Origin: Odontesthes bonariensis
Lineage: Eukaryota; Chordata; Actinopteri; Atheriniformes; Atherinopsidae
NCBI RefSeq assembly: GCF_027942865.1
Contig: NC_134510.1
Coordinates: 19,833,209-19,897,208, forward strand
Direction of reading: 5' to 3'
DNA: 64,000 nucleotides
Part shown: in pieces, positions 34,288 through 48,300 of the stretch
How the letters are laid out: each line of letters starts with the position of its first letter
Numbering within the stretch: the first letter of the stretch is position 1
Notes under the pieces: generated by a model
Told to the model about the DNA's origin: nothing
Seen by the model: the letters and a program-made list of their open reading frames with translations, nothing else
Databases searched by the model: none
Program-made: the position numbers and the translations under genes

Positions 34288-37200
34288 ATGAGCTCTCCCT
34301 TAGCCATGCTGAAGAAAACGAGGCGCGCTCCTCTGCAGGGGCCCCTGAATGAACAACGGTAAGTACAGAGGACACGGGTCCTGTGACAGATTAACACAAC
34401 TGCAGCTTTTTTTATTTAAATTTTATTTATTTACTTTATTTTGTACAACGGCGAAGAGTAGCCTACTTGCACAGATGATAAAGACACACTGTCTCGTTTC
34501 TGGTCTGCAGGAGTAGACAAAAGGTGCCTTTCAGGAGAAATCTGCTGCAAGGTAAACTGTGCCCAACAGATGAATAACAGAGAAATAACCACCGATGAAG
34601 GAGGAGACACCGAAGTACCTATTCAATGCTGAGCAAATCTCGCCGTAATAGCCTATGTAGTTTATATTTTTGTCATTATTAATCTACATTTCCTGGTGTG
34701 TAACCAACATGCTGCTGTAGATTACAATGGAATAGATCATTTTCCACTTTTTCATGGTCTTATAACACTGGATCATTTTAGGACGACAATCCTATGAAAA
34801 ATCTTTATTTGCAAATTGAATAACAAATACACCAGAGTTTAAATGAAGCTAGAAAAACTCCCATTTCTGGTAAAGAGGCGTAAAAAGAGAGTGAGAGCTT
34901 TCATCAGAGTTGTTGGTCTTGAGTATATGTGCTTTCCATGCTAATTTCCCACCACTGACAGTCTTATCAAACAGTTAGTTTTATTTTCTGAAATTCTTTC
35001 TGTCATCGTCTCATGCTTTTATTAGAATTTCAGGCAGGACTAGCTGCTGATGACTCTTCCGTTTCTCCTCCACTCGCATCCCACAATCCTGATCGAGGCG
35101 CCTCCACCTCAGAGTCCAAAGCTCCGTCAAAGCAAGGTGGAAGCATACACTGTTTTACTACCAGTGCAGAGATTGTGCAATATATTTCTGAAAGTCCTAC
35201 TTAAATCTAAACCAGCATATCACAATTTATTTATATAATATATATATATTCCCCTTCCATAACTGAAAACAAAAAAATGCCAATCAGGAGCTCCTCCGAG
35301 CGACTTTGAGCTGATGTCAGCCATGATGCGGCGTGTGGCGCTGCTGGAGGAGACGGTGCAGAGCCGAGAGCGGGAGATAAAGCACAAGGTGAACACACGC
35401 CTCCCCTGGATGAAAAGCAAAGACAAAGGTGCCAGACTCTCACTGTGTGCTTTCTGCATTCCACTGAAGGAAAACAGGATTTCGGTTTTGGAGAAGAGGC
35501 TGAGCGCTCAGGAGGAATCAGGTAAATGACGCGCACACCTGAGTTTGATGCGCTTTAAGGGATGAAGTCAATTCTATGTCAGAGGTGTGTGTGTGTGTGT
35601 ATTTAGCAAGTGCAGGCTGCCGGAGTGGCAGAGATGATCCTGAAAGAAGGTGCCAACAACTGCAAAATCAAGTGCATGAAATGGAGGTGAGATGAGTTAA
35701 TGACACGTGTTACTGTGTTTTCAGTACAGTGGGAGGTTTTATATCGAGCTGTCTCTCCCGCGTGTTGCAGAACTTTCTGAATGACTACGGTCTGATCTGG
35801 GTGGGAGATGGGGAGACGAGTGATCCATCCCAGACTGGTTGGAGCTTTCACATGAACTTTGACCTCGTGCTGCAGAGGATCAGGGAGCTGAACGTCCTCG
35901 CAGGGGAAGGGGAGTCTTTTGTGCAAACGACGGCAACGGGAGCAAAGCTGGCAAAAAAGGAGCCCGTTCAACTGAGGCTCTACAGCAATGGTGTCGTCAT
36001 GTTCGATGGGCCTTTCCGCTCCTACCAGGAGGACAGCACCCAGGTGAGCTTCCTAAAACTATGAGGGGAAACAGTCTGGGCACAAACCGGAAACTTTAAG
36101 GTGGATAAATGCCTCTTTCCTCTGGTTCTTGCAGCAGTGTATGGGGGACTTAATGGACGGTTATTTCCCATCTGAGCTTCAACACAGATTTCCAGATGGT
36201 GTACCCTTTGAGGTGCGTCTCTGTTCTTCTTCTTCTCTCTCTGAGTGTAAATGTGCACGTGCCTCATTATAAATTATTTGTCCAGGTTCACGACATGCGA
36301 CATGAGGAATTCGTAACCAGGCTGCCGTGGGACACATTTCCCGGGGAGGGAAAGGCTGTGCGTGGGGAGAAAGATGGGTCAACAAGCGCGGTCAGCCATC
36401 AGTTAGCAGGTCTGTTCTGCACCCAGCGTCTACAGTGAAAATCCTGTCTTCGCTGTCATTTTGAGGTTTTCCTTTAATGAAAAAAGGCAAGAGGCTGGCC
36501 ACGGATCAGTTCCTGGACAAGCTGCCAAGATTTGTAGTCAAGGCGGGTCGGGTGATTGATGTCAGGGACGCGCTGAGAACAACGCTGCAGGTGAGCAGCA
36601 CAAAGGGATTGTTGTAGTAGAACCTACCAAAAACTGCGCTCATGTACACTTCTGCTTTACACACACACTGTCTGCACGCCTTCAGCAGGGTTCATCTGAT
36701 GCCCAGAGCAGCAGCTCAGTGACACTCGTAGAAACACCAGCACTGCAAGCAGTCATGGACAGGTAGGCAAAAATATTTCCATGTCAGCACACAGAGTTAA
36801 AAAAGTTTTGTTGTCTAAAATGAATGAGGAGTGGTCTCACCAGAGAGGGTCAGTCCCTGCAAGCTCATGCTGTTCTGAAACGATCCAGTTTGCCATGATG
36901 TTTGACGACAAACTATCAGGAGGGAAGTCTTCCTGTTTTCATTTGCCACTTCCTGTGTATGTACAGAGGTAAGACCTTCAGCTGTGACGAACCTCAATCT
37001 GCGACAGGTGCCATCGCGCTCAAGGTGAAGTCAGAAGACGGGAGTCGTACTTACGTGGTGAGAATGCACCTCTCAGAAACAGTAGGTCAGCTGCGAAGCT
37101 ATCTGGACAAACACAGGTGAGAGCACATCCTCCCGCTCCGAGAGCGTCCTTCACTGAGCTCCAGCTTCTATAACAATGTGGCTGCTTGTCCTTCACCGCG

Positions 37201-37363
37201 CTACAGAGGAGCCGGTCTGCCTGGTTACGACATCATCAGTGCGTACCCGCCGCACAGCTTCGACGACGACAGCCAGACGCTGCGATCCTGTGGACTGCTG
37301 ACAAACGCTGCTCTGCTGCTGCGAAAGGGGCAACGCAGCGGCAACACAGGCAGAAGACAATAA
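34288..37363 (+). CDS. ubxn11: UBX domain-containing protein 11 (Socius)
   Basis: Thirteen coding exons join in phase to 469 aa (human 520): 34288-34358, 34511-34551, 35026-35136, 35288-35388, 35470-35521, 35616-35686, 35771-36043, 36135-36212, 36286-36409, 36487-36590, 36686-36762, 36967-37116, 37207-37363. The start MSSPLAMLKKTRRAPLQ matches the human N-terminus. A coiled coil follows (MMRRVALLEETVQSREREI, then QQLQNQVHEMENFLNDYG at about residues 140-156). The SEP domain (about 213-285) has LYSNGVVMFDGPFRSY and DLMDGYFPSELQ. Next is FLDKLPRFVVKAGRVIDVRD. The C-terminal UBX domain (about 378-462) ends SCGLLTNAALLLRKGQ. In mammals the protein binds Rnd GTPases. The human C-terminal Gly-Pro repeat tail is absent. 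The 81-nt fourth intron is open and in frame. Confidence 0.93.
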
Positions 37364-39332
37364 ACGTACGGAAGCTTGTGCGCGAGTCCTTTCCTGTGAG
37401 CGTTTCGCACAAAACGCTCACAGGTCGTGGTAAGAAAGACACGTCTCAGCACAGATTCAGTGCAGCTCTCATCCAACATGACAGTGTGACCCCAAAAACT
37501 GCACCAAAGTGCTGAAAAGGCTGCAGTTTGAGAAGTCTGAGACCAATTAAATGAAACCAAAAATGTTGAAAATCTTTATTTCTAAAATTCGCAAATACAA
37601 ACAAGAACAAAAGTATGAAAATAGAAACGCCTTTTTTGTCCATTTTTTTTTTCCCTTTTGCAAAAAGAAAACAAAACGTTTGAGATGTTAAGGCATGCGG
37701 AGCCTGACTTTTCCAAAGAGAAATGTTGTGCTGCTGAGGTTTAAAAGGTCCCATGAAATGAAATATGGCTCGTGTGTCCATGGGGGAAGAGTTGCTCTGT
37801 ACATTTAAAAAAAAATAATAATAATAATTCACTGTTGCATATTTTTATGTTAAAATCCCTTTCTCTTCCTGTAAAGTGACAAGTTTTTGTTTTTTTCTTT
37901 CCCCACCAAAATGGCTTCTCCTCTATTCTGGGTGGATACAAAATGTTCCTCCAGGACGCCGTGATTGATTCAGGGGTGATCCAGCCAACCCTTCCAATCA
38001 TCATCATCATAATCATCATCACATGGGATTAAAACACCTGAGGAGAACCTGCCCTCCCCCCAACGTCTCATCACAACAAAACCACGGAGAAAAAATTACA
38101 ATCTAAAAAGCCACTCCATGGGACCTTTACACGCTGCGGACGCCGAGTTTGTCCGAACACATTAGCACATTATTACAGTCAGGTAGACCCAGAGAGCTTT
38201 CACACTGAGTCGTCAAAGCAGACGGAAAATAAAATAAATAATACCGAGGATTAATACTGTTTCTAAGTCATACATTTATCACTTAACCACTCTGTTGAAT
38301 GCAAGTCAGCCATTATCGACGATAAATTAAATTCTACGAGCTCAACCTGGACTTTAGTTCTCCACTTTGATTCAGTAATCGAGCAGAAACAAAAAAAAAA
38401 AAAACGTTTTTGGGGGGGGCTATTTGATCTTTCGTGATAAGGCCCAGAGTTTTTTCTACATTCAAAGTCAGGGAATGTAACGACTATCCTACTGGTTGTT
38501 ACTCTGACAAAGACAAGTCATGCTGGAAGAGTACAGCTGCTAACAGCCCTTCTGGTTGGTGGAAACCGTATCAGCACTGTAGTTGCATACGTGACAAAAG
38601 GCACATGCTGGTGTTCGATCAAAACGACGCCTGCAGCAGAGAGCTGCGTTCACAAACATCTAACCGCTTCAACCGGAGTTTCTTTGGTATTAAAACTGTT
38701 GTAGGCCCGTTGGTGTGAGGAGCTGATTTGGTATTAAATCCTTCAGTTTTTATGTCCTATACATCACAGCAGAGTGTAACGTTACAGTGTTTGCCATTAG
38801 AAAAAAAATGGCGCATTTGTAACATTTCTTTGCAAATTCAGTTAAAAGCACAGGTTAAGGTATTTTCAGTTGATTGTCAACCACTTAAGGATAATTCCCC
38901 CGAAACAGGGAAACGGAGATTTAAATAAATTATATTCGTGGGACTTCTACACAAAGAGTTTTCCACTAGTGTGGAACTAAGTATAAGACTGTTTGGTAAC
39001 AGACAGTAACATGTTATCATTATAAAAAAAAAACAAAAAAAAACACACACAATGCTTAAAGGATCAAGTATTAGAGGTAAGTTATTTTCTGTTAGCCCTT
39101 GGACTGAAATAGATGAACTCACCAGGGGAGGAGGGGAGGGGCTTGAGACTCAATGTTCAGTCAGTCGAGAGAAAAGCAGAAGCTAAACCATTTGGGCTTT
39201 CCTTTGTCCTGGTTATGAGAAAATTAAAAAAAAAAAAAAAATCCAGTCCTCTTTCTGACAATCATTTACTACACGTGAAAGACGCGCCTGTGAGAGCTCC
39301 TGCGAGTCTCCTCCATCACCTGGATGTCAGAG
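37364..39332. other. UBXN11-CEP85 convergent intergenic region
   Basis: Both genes end here, so most of it is 3' UTR from the two strands. An AATAAA overlaps the UBXN11 stop (37,360-37,365) and others follow (about 38,226-38,240). One unassigned frame lies at 38,434-38,718. Poly-A and poly-G runs occur at about 38,391-38,420. Confidence 0.5.
38434..38718 (+). other. Unassigned Cys-rich open frame
   Basis: A 94-codon frame begins at a GTG and has no convincing ATG. It holds seven cysteines and aromatic residues in patterns such as CNDYPTGCYSDKDKSCW and SGWWKPYQHCSCIRDK, with an RFNRSFFG sequon near the end. The composition looks like a folded extracellular domain more than random sequence. 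I do not recognise it. It could be an exon of an unannotated gene, a pseudogene piece, or part of an old insertion. Confidence 0.25.
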
Positions 39333-42300
39333 TTATTGAGTAATGCAGTTTTCGCCCATGTCCTGCGCGTAGCGGTCCAGTATTACGTTACGCAGTTCCT
39401 CCACATCGCGACGGAGCTGTTGGGCTTCGACCAGCTTCTTTTGCAGCACATCGGGATCCATCCAGTCCTCGTCCTGCCCCGCCACCGTTGGAGGTGCTGC
39501 AAACATAAAGAGACATTTCATCTCATGCCACTTCCAACTGCTTTCTTTGCAACACATTTCTTTCTAAACAGTCTAAAGAGTCAAATCTGAGCCGTGCTTA
39601 CCAGTGAGACCAAGCAGAAGGGAGAGGTTGGGGTTCTGTCCCTGGGCTCGCTGGGTCAGAATGCTGCACAGGGAGCGCAGGTCACTGAGGCAGGACGCAA
39701 TCTCCAGGTGCAGTCTTTGTGTGAGACGAGCTCCCGCAGGCTGGAGGACAGAGGAGGCCTGGTCAGCGCTCCTTTGCTCTGGATCGCCCATCTGCTCCTG
39801 CAGAGTCAGATTCTGCTCCATCAGTTCCTGGTTCTGAGTCGACAGCTGCAACAGCGATCAGAGCAAGTTTTAAGAGCGGAGCAGTCGGGCTCTATTGAGA
39901 ACTCGGGTTCTCTCTACATCAAACTGAGCTACAGAATTCATTCATCTCACCTCCTTCATGGCGGTGTGCAGCTCCAACGTGTTCTGCTCCTTGGCCAACA
40001 CCTCCTCTCTAAGAGCTTGGGAGCTGCTCTCTTCCTGAGATATTTGCTCCTCCAAAGCCTGAAGACGCACAAAGACTCACAAACGTTAACAAGACCATAA
40101 AGACGGATAAAAACCACACCGTCACTTCGATTCACCGAGAAGAGAAAAACACCTGAATCTGGGAGCCGAGCTGTTCCATCATCCGATGCTGCTTCTCAAT
40201 AACCTGCAAGAAGAAAAACTTTGCTTCAAAATAAAATTGGATTTTATTGGCACAAATCTGATTTCATACTTTTTTTTCCTGTTAGTTTTAGTCACAGAAC
40301 AAACCCTGGATTCACTGTGCAGACGCAGATTTAGGACATGAATGCAATGTTTACACAGTCAAACTTGCACCTGCTGGTCAATTCGGTTTCAACAGATCCT
40401 TCAGCAATAAGTTACATCACCCGTCGTGCGTGCTCTGCTGGAGAGTGACGCTGTGACCTGAGCTTTGTTAGAGTAAGCGTTTAAGACGAGAAGCCTTTAC
40501 CGGCACATGTTTGTCAGTATGAACTCTGGACTTTTTACTTTTCTGCAAACAAAAAAGTGTCTAAATAATCAAAGCACTGCCCAAGGTAAAACTGAATGGA
40601 AAAATCAGTGCCACGGAGGTAAATGGACACCTCCATTATTTGCGGCCCTGGTCTTCAACAATTTGCTCGTTTTTACGTGGCGAACGTAAATGGCATGTAA
40701 AAAAAATATATATATATATATATATATATAATACCTTTGATTATTATTATTATTTAAATAAGTGCCTTTTTTTTTCTTTTTAACTCAAAGCAAGAAGTCC
40801 TGCATTAAGCTGAGAAGCAGCCGCATGAGATTATCACATAAGGACTCATTTTAAAGCACTTCTGAGTCAGAAGTGCTTTAAAATCCTTCGTTTTTCAGAG
40901 ATTAAAATATACTTAAATGTACGTGCTTCTCATTTGTAAACAGCGATAGTCTTAAAACTTTTTTGAACACCCATTCTAAATAACAGATAAAGAAAATCCT
41001 AAAAATATAAGGTGGACCAAGAAGCTTTTTAAAACACCACAGACACACACAAACCTTTTTGAGTTTCTGCTGCTCCTCTTTCAAAGAGCTGTTTTCTCCT
41101 CGAAGTTTCTCAATATCCACACAAGGAAGTCTGGCTCCATCCTCAAGGCCCTGCTGCACCCGCTGCTGCATACTGATGAAGACGACAGTAAAAACGGAGA
41201 ACACTCAACACGCAGCTTTATTACCGTGTCACTCAGCGTCTACAGAGAGGACGGTACACAGTGTCCTTACTCAGTGATGGTTGTCAGCAGGTCTCTTTCT
41301 CGGCGTTTCTGCTCCTCCAGCTGTGCATCTTTGTCCCATAGTTGTGAGCGTGTGGTCTCCAGGCTGCCTTCCAGTTCTCTTACTCTCTCTTGTAGCTGAG
41401 CTGCTTGTTGCTCAGCCTCCAAAAGCTGATGCAAAGAGCACACGTGTTTGTCCACATTTTAGACTGTACACACCTGATCTGAGTAGAACAGAGCAGCTCG
41501 ACTGTTGGTACCTGTTTGTTCTGGCTCTGGTAGTCCTCCAAGGTGGGCAAGTCTGCGAGGTAGCGCTCCAGAGTCTCGATGCGCTGCTGGTTCTCCCGCT
41601 TCAGCTCCGCCTCCTTCTGAAACTTCTTCTTCAGGTTGTTGATGTGCTTGTCCCGACTGCGGATCTGCACACACATAACACGCAGGCGTGTTACACGGGA
41701 TGGTGAAAAATGTGACAAAGCGTTTCAACATCAGCTGCTGAGCTCAGAGAAAACGCTTTAGCTGCTTCAAGTTGTTTTTGTTTTTTCCTTCTTTGGTGAA
41801 AATGAGGAAGTGAACTTGTTAAAACTGACAGCTATGGAAATGAAGTTAGATATATTCATGAGCTAAGCTTCATACTGATTTTTATCTAGGTCTCAGGTTG
41901 TGCTGGGGTGGTGGTGCTGCTTTCCTGCGCAGACTCATGTCATCTGAAGTATGTTGTTTCTCAACTGTCTTGAGTTGTAATCCGGTGTAAAACCGGATCA
42001 AAGAGTAGCGTTCAACCAACCAACCGCTCTTTTTTTGTTTGTCGTCACAATGCGGTTGCCCTGCTTGCAACAGTTGGGTTAGGAAGAGGTGTTAGGTAAG
42101 CACAAACCCTCTCTTCCTGTTTCTTCATCTCCTCCGCGTGCCTCTCACAGGCTTCCTTCAGACTCTCAGTTAGTCGGCGTGTTTCAGCCTCAACTGCCCC
42201 CAGTCTGCGTTCTGCCTCTGCTTTCTCCAAGGCAACGCAGTCAGTGCGCTCAGTAAACTGCGCCCTCAGGAATGCGTTCTCCCTCTGAGCCTCCTGTAAC

Positions 42301-45300
42301 ACAACCGTGTGAAATAAAAGATTCGGCTGAGGGTTGTTTTTTTAAATGGTGAAAAACAGTGTTACTAGTGTTGTCAGTGGGAACCAAAGCGTGCTTTCAC
42401 TCACCTGGAGACGCAGCATACACATATCCCCGAAAGACGACCCGCGGCCCAGGAGGGCTCCGTGAACTTGAAGCTCACTCTCCCTCAGACGCTGTTCCAG
42501 CTGGGCCATATGCTGCTTTTGTCTGTATTGTGTCCAACCATCACCAACACAAGAACAACAATGCAGTAGGAGTAAGTATCGGGAATTATATTTTACACAT
42601 GATGGCGTGATTTACAGATGGGGACAGCGTCCCTTACCGTGCCCTCTCAAGAATATCGCAGCATAAGTAATAAAACTGCTGTAAACACTTGCCTTTCGAT
42701 GATAAGCTCTTTCTCCTTCAGCAGACTCTCACTGGCCTTGACCAGAGCGTCCCACTTGCCCGATTCTGAGTGCAGTGGTGTTGAGTATAGAGGCGGGTAC
42801 TGACTCACTCCTGCATTCATTAACTGGAATTAAAAAGGAAACCTAATAAGTGTCAATGCCACTGAAAGATAACAACTACATCATCAGGGATTGTTGGTAA
42901 TGTGCATAACTTCACAGAATCCTGTAAATTCAACACGTTTACACTTTGCAAAATTTTACTTTTTCCCAACACAGGCAGCAGTGTGGAATACTGGAGGAAT
43001 ATATAGAAACTGGAACCCTCTCTGGCACGAGTGCATTCTGTGCACCGCAACTGAGACAAAGGGCCGTGTTGTGGATACGAAGGCAAAAGGGTGCAAGTGA
43101 GACTAAATGAGGTCGGGACCAAGTAGTCTCCCGTTGCTGTGGCAGCAGATGAGACTCGAGACAGCTGCTGCTTCAACTACAAACTGAGATTAAGACAAGA
43201 CGAAGATACACTTGATATTGATTTACAAATATCATAGCTGCTATCAACTCAGGGAATAATGCGATATATACTTCAAGTGAAGACACAGTCTCCAACATAA
43301 AGGCTGTTATGCTCAGACAGAGCTTCTCTCGGTTATTTGGCTCAGACGTTGACAGAGAAAAAAAAAATGACCCTGTGCTGAAGCTAATTATGTTGTAAAG
43401 TTAAACAGCGGAGGAAGAACGTTTGGACAGTGGCCTTATTCATTTATCTAAGTAATAAGGTAACTGATCTTGTCAAATTAATTGACCATGGCTGAGCCTC
43501 TGTCCATTAATGTGACTGCAGCAGTTCACACTCTGCAATGTTGAAAGTAATATGTGTGTGTCAGAAGGTTTGACCAGTTGAGGCCAAACACAGTTAGTTC
43601 ATTTCAAGCTGATCGTATACTGGAAAAAAAAAAAAAAAGCCTTTTTTCTTTTTAACATATGAACAATTTTGATCCTTAAAATAAGCTAAACATGCTGGAC
43701 ATGCTTCTCACATACTTCAGTACAATACAGTGGTACAATACAGTTTCGGGTGGTTTAAAAGTCGAAGGGTAGTCTTAACTGTGTTAGCCATATAGACAGA
43801 TTGTACTTCGTGACTAACATTTTTGTAGATTTCTGTTTGGAGTGGATACTTGCCTGCATTTGTTCCACTTGTAGGCGTAAACTCTCCAGCTGCTGCTTTT
43901 GTTGCCAGCTAGAAAGTTCACTACATCTGTCCGGCCGCAGGGAATCGTAACCCTTTGGGCTTGTGTGCTCCCTCAGCAGGGCCTGAGTCTGCAGACTGAG
44001 AGCGTTCGCATAAACTCCAGCAGATCCAGCTGCACCAGGCTGAGCAGCCCTCTGATTAGAGGCCTCTGCTGTGCCAGAGAGGCCCGGCCTGGCTTCAGGC
44101 AGAACCTTATAGCTGTGGTCCATACTTCCTCTGTAGGCCTCAGACACGCAGTCTGCAGCGTCTCTAATCCCAGTTGCCTGTAACTGGAGTCTGACATCAG
44201 GACACAACCCCCCTAACAGGGCTGACTGATTTAGAGTAGGTTCCACAGCAGGGGTGTCAAACCTCTGTCCCTCATCCATCCGTGTGTGATCTGTGGGAAA
44301 AAGCGAGTGGTCCAGCCCGTTGACGAGGCTGCGGTAGCGGCTCAGGCAGTCTGGCTTGCGTCCCACATGATCTACTCCTACACCGGCCTGAGCATCCAAG
44401 TTTGGTGAAGATAATGATTTGGAAAGAGAGGAGGACTTCGATGTGGAGCCACTTGGGGTTCTTGAGCCTGAGGAAGACCTGTGACCCTCAGCTGAGGACA
44501 GGGAGTCCTCCTGGCCAAATAACTGTGGCTTTGAGGTCGGGGCACCAGCCGTGGATGGCATGACATGTGCAGTGGGTATGGGGATCTGACTGCGGATGGG
44601 CTGGAAAGAAGGGCTGCTGCTGGAACTGCAGAAATCTTGAAGGAGTAAAAGAGGAATTTCATTAGAAATTACATGGTTATATTCTCATTATCTGTTACAC
44701 AAACACGCCCTTTTAAAATCAGTGCAGAGTATCTAGAGCACGACTTCAGGCCATTTTCTCTATTTTCAGACAGTGAAGTAAAGTATAAGGAGCGGGGTTT
44801 ATAGGTGGCCTACTTTGATGATGAGGTGTCACCAATGAAAGAATTAACCGGCTCTGATTGACTCAACTCAGGGAATAAGGCTTATAATAGACTTGAAAAA
44901 AGCAAGGAACAAAAGCTGTGTATTACCTAAACAAATCCGTGTTAAATAAAGCTGATGTCACCTTATGTGTGCATAAAGGACAATTACGACAAACTGTTGC
45001 ATTTTGTTACAACTTAAGAGGCTCTCACCACTTCAAGTAAGCTTTAATAATCAATACTCTGAGGACATACAAGGATTAGTACCGTCAGAGCACACAACAA
45101 AGTACACACTGAACCCACCCTCCATTCAACATACACAAAAATATGAACTGTCGTCATCTGAAAAGCTCAGGGATCACATTATGCTCACGAAGACCTCATG
45201 GAAAACAGAAAGATCCCAAGCAACACCAAACATCTCCACAAGCATCAACACAACTTGAAGTTACACAACTGTTTTCAGCAGCATTACAAACCTGACAGAC

Positions 45301-48300
45301 CCGCTGAGGTCGGAGAGACGGGGAGTCACTCGAACGCAACAAACAGGCAATTAGCTGTGGCATTTTTTTCTAAAGCTGAACCGAGGCGAGCACAGCCTTA
45401 GACGCTTTAAATCGAAAACAGAAAACATTTTCCTGCATTTCCGAGCAACACAAGAGACAACCGTTGAAGCTAAAACTGTCAGCCGAGCAGCGAGGAGACC
45501 CCGAGCCCAGATTTGTATTGTCCTCACACAGCCAAACCAGCCTGCACCGAGCTCTGAGCAAATGCATACAAACAGACATACACAGGAAAGGTTAGGGGTA
45601 TTTATAGCCCACCTCTCAAGTTACAGGGTGATCTGTGGGTGCCGCTTATTTAAGCACCTTGCCTCCTCCCACTGTAACACGCATCACACGTGTACATCCA
45701 AAGTCAGAGCCTGGATGGGATATTTTTTCCCTATTCAGTTTAAACCACAACCTCATTAGACTGGAAAACCTTTGATTCACCAAGGAATATAAAAAAGATT
45801 TAAAATGGTAATATATCAAATCCCGTTTTAAGAATTGAAATCTTCCAACTATATATAAAAAAGCCTTTAGGCTGCACTAATTCGTGCCTGGCTAGAACAA
45901 GTCTAAACTGCTCTGTAACAAGAACATTAGCTCGATGTTTGCTCTGCAGACATTCCTGCTTTTGGAAAGATTCAAACACAACTAATACTGAACGCTTGCA
46001 CACTTTTGCTGGGTTAGGTCGGGTAAACAAAAACATGTTCACGTTCCACTCTACACATTTCATACCAGTTATAAAGTTGGCTGAATTTAGGATTAACAGT
46101 CATTTTGTGTCCAGGGTTTACTCTGGGGTTCAAAGCCATTAGCCACCATGTCTAACTGTTGATTGTTGCTGATTAACCACACAAAAATCATATTACCAGT
46201 TCAAAACATCACAACCGGACATCAGACAAACTGAACTCAAACTCTGACACAGAATCAATAAACCTTGATTACTGGTGACTTTATGTACACTATTATAAAG
46301 ATAGAAGACTGGAAACTAAAATAAAAAAACAATATATTGAGGAGTAGTGTGCCTTGAAATCCAGGAGAAGACACTCAATATCCTGGCAACTAAGTCAAAT
46401 TAATCGATGCTTGCTAAACTGCGACCAAACAGGAGGAAATAAGCAAACAAATCCATCCCGAGAAGCAGTGTTTGGAAGTATTTGGATGTCTCCCAGTAAA
46501 TGGTTTAGTAACAACTAAAGATAAGGCAATAAAATAAAGCAGCCATCTCACTCTACGACAACAACTCTGTGGACTCTACGGAGGCATCACATGTCAGGTG
46601 TTCAGTATATCTGACTGCCTGCTGTTCAGCACAGTCAGCTACAGCATGCCTGAAGATTGTAAAAACACCAGTACCGACAAAATACCTACATTTATAACAT
46701 GTGGCCCATGAATATTGTTTTGACAGAGGGGTTTCTTATAAATTGAGTATTGTCAAACGAGGTGTGACATTGCAGAAGTAAAACTGGGACATCTAAAAAC
46801 ATCCATCCGTCCATTTTCTACACCCTCTTAATCCAATTCAGCGCCAAACTGCCACTGAGCGACAGGCGGAGTACGCCCTGGACGGGTCACCAGTCTATCG
46901 CAGGGCCGCACAGAGACAAACGAGACAATTAACCATGGACGCTCACACCCAGACCTAAGACATTTAAAATTAGCAAACGATATCAAACGATCACGACGAT
47001 GCAAGTAGCAGCAGAGAGTAGTCCAGGGAAAATACTAAGGAAGACAAAATCTTTTAGACCAAACATATCAGATAACAAGCCAACATAAACTTGAATACGA
47101 TTTCAATCCTTCAAGGAATGCTGCCTTGCCAAACCCTGAGTTCATTGATCACTCAGCAATGTAAAAATCGGATTAAGGGCTAAATTACAATAGGATTGAG
47201 TTATTAAATTCATGTATACACCTTAATCTGACAAGAAATTGGATCGGATCGGGTTACTCGCGATCAGATTAAGACCCCGGGATAACTCGGTTGAAAGTCA
47301 CACTAAACGTGCTTGTAGACGGTGAAGCGCGTGGGGAATTGGACTTCGAGGTTCTGCGCATGCTCGAGATTTTGCTCAAATAAGGAGCATAATCCAATTA
47401 TAGCTATAATCGAATTAATCTCATCATGTAGACCCACTGACTGTGTTTAGGGCTTATTTGACGACATCAAACACATTTAGAGTAGGCAGAATCAGTTCTT
47501 TGGAAGATATATCCCAGTTGTTCTCCACATCTTCCTATAGAAGGGTGGGGCGTAAGCAGCAGAGACTGTTCAAATACACCACAGCAGGAGGGCAAGCACA
47601 AAAACACACATCAAGTTGCAACAGCACTGGGACCGTGTCATCAGGCGGAAATCTGTGTAAAGTCCAATAAAACTGGCCACCGTGAATACCAGCTTTGTGA
47701 GGCTCAAATGCATCAGTGCAGATAAACCTCCAATAAATGTTCAGGCTATTATTTCAGAGTGTTTCCTGTGGACACAGGGACCACCCATCCCAGGTGGCCA
47801 TCCATTTCACACCACCCATCAGCCCATTATTTTTTCTAGATTGAGTTTGTACATGTAGAAACACGGTGCACAGACACATGCACCGTCTCCACTTCCTATT
47901 CAAAACATAATAACATGTTTCAGCATTGGTATATACCAACACCTCTTCCTCTCAACCAGCCCAAACACCGCAGCAGAGAAGCAGTGCCTTAGGCCAGTTC
48001 TGACTGGGGCTTTCATTCACCTCTGTAAATCTCCCCAGCATCCACAGTGGATCACGAGCATTTTACCGCTCCATAAATAGACTTAGAAACAACATGACAA
48101 ACAAAGTCTTTTCCAACTCCAGCACACTAAAGGTGTTTAGGCCAAGTATGAGGCCCCGCTGCAGTACACCACTGTTCTCTACTTTCAATTCAGCTTAAAA
48201 AAACGCGGTGCTTTAATGATAAAAAGTGATTTTGTATTCCCCAACAGTCTTCAAAACAATGTTACACAACGCATGCCACAGGCAGAGGAAGAACAAGCGA

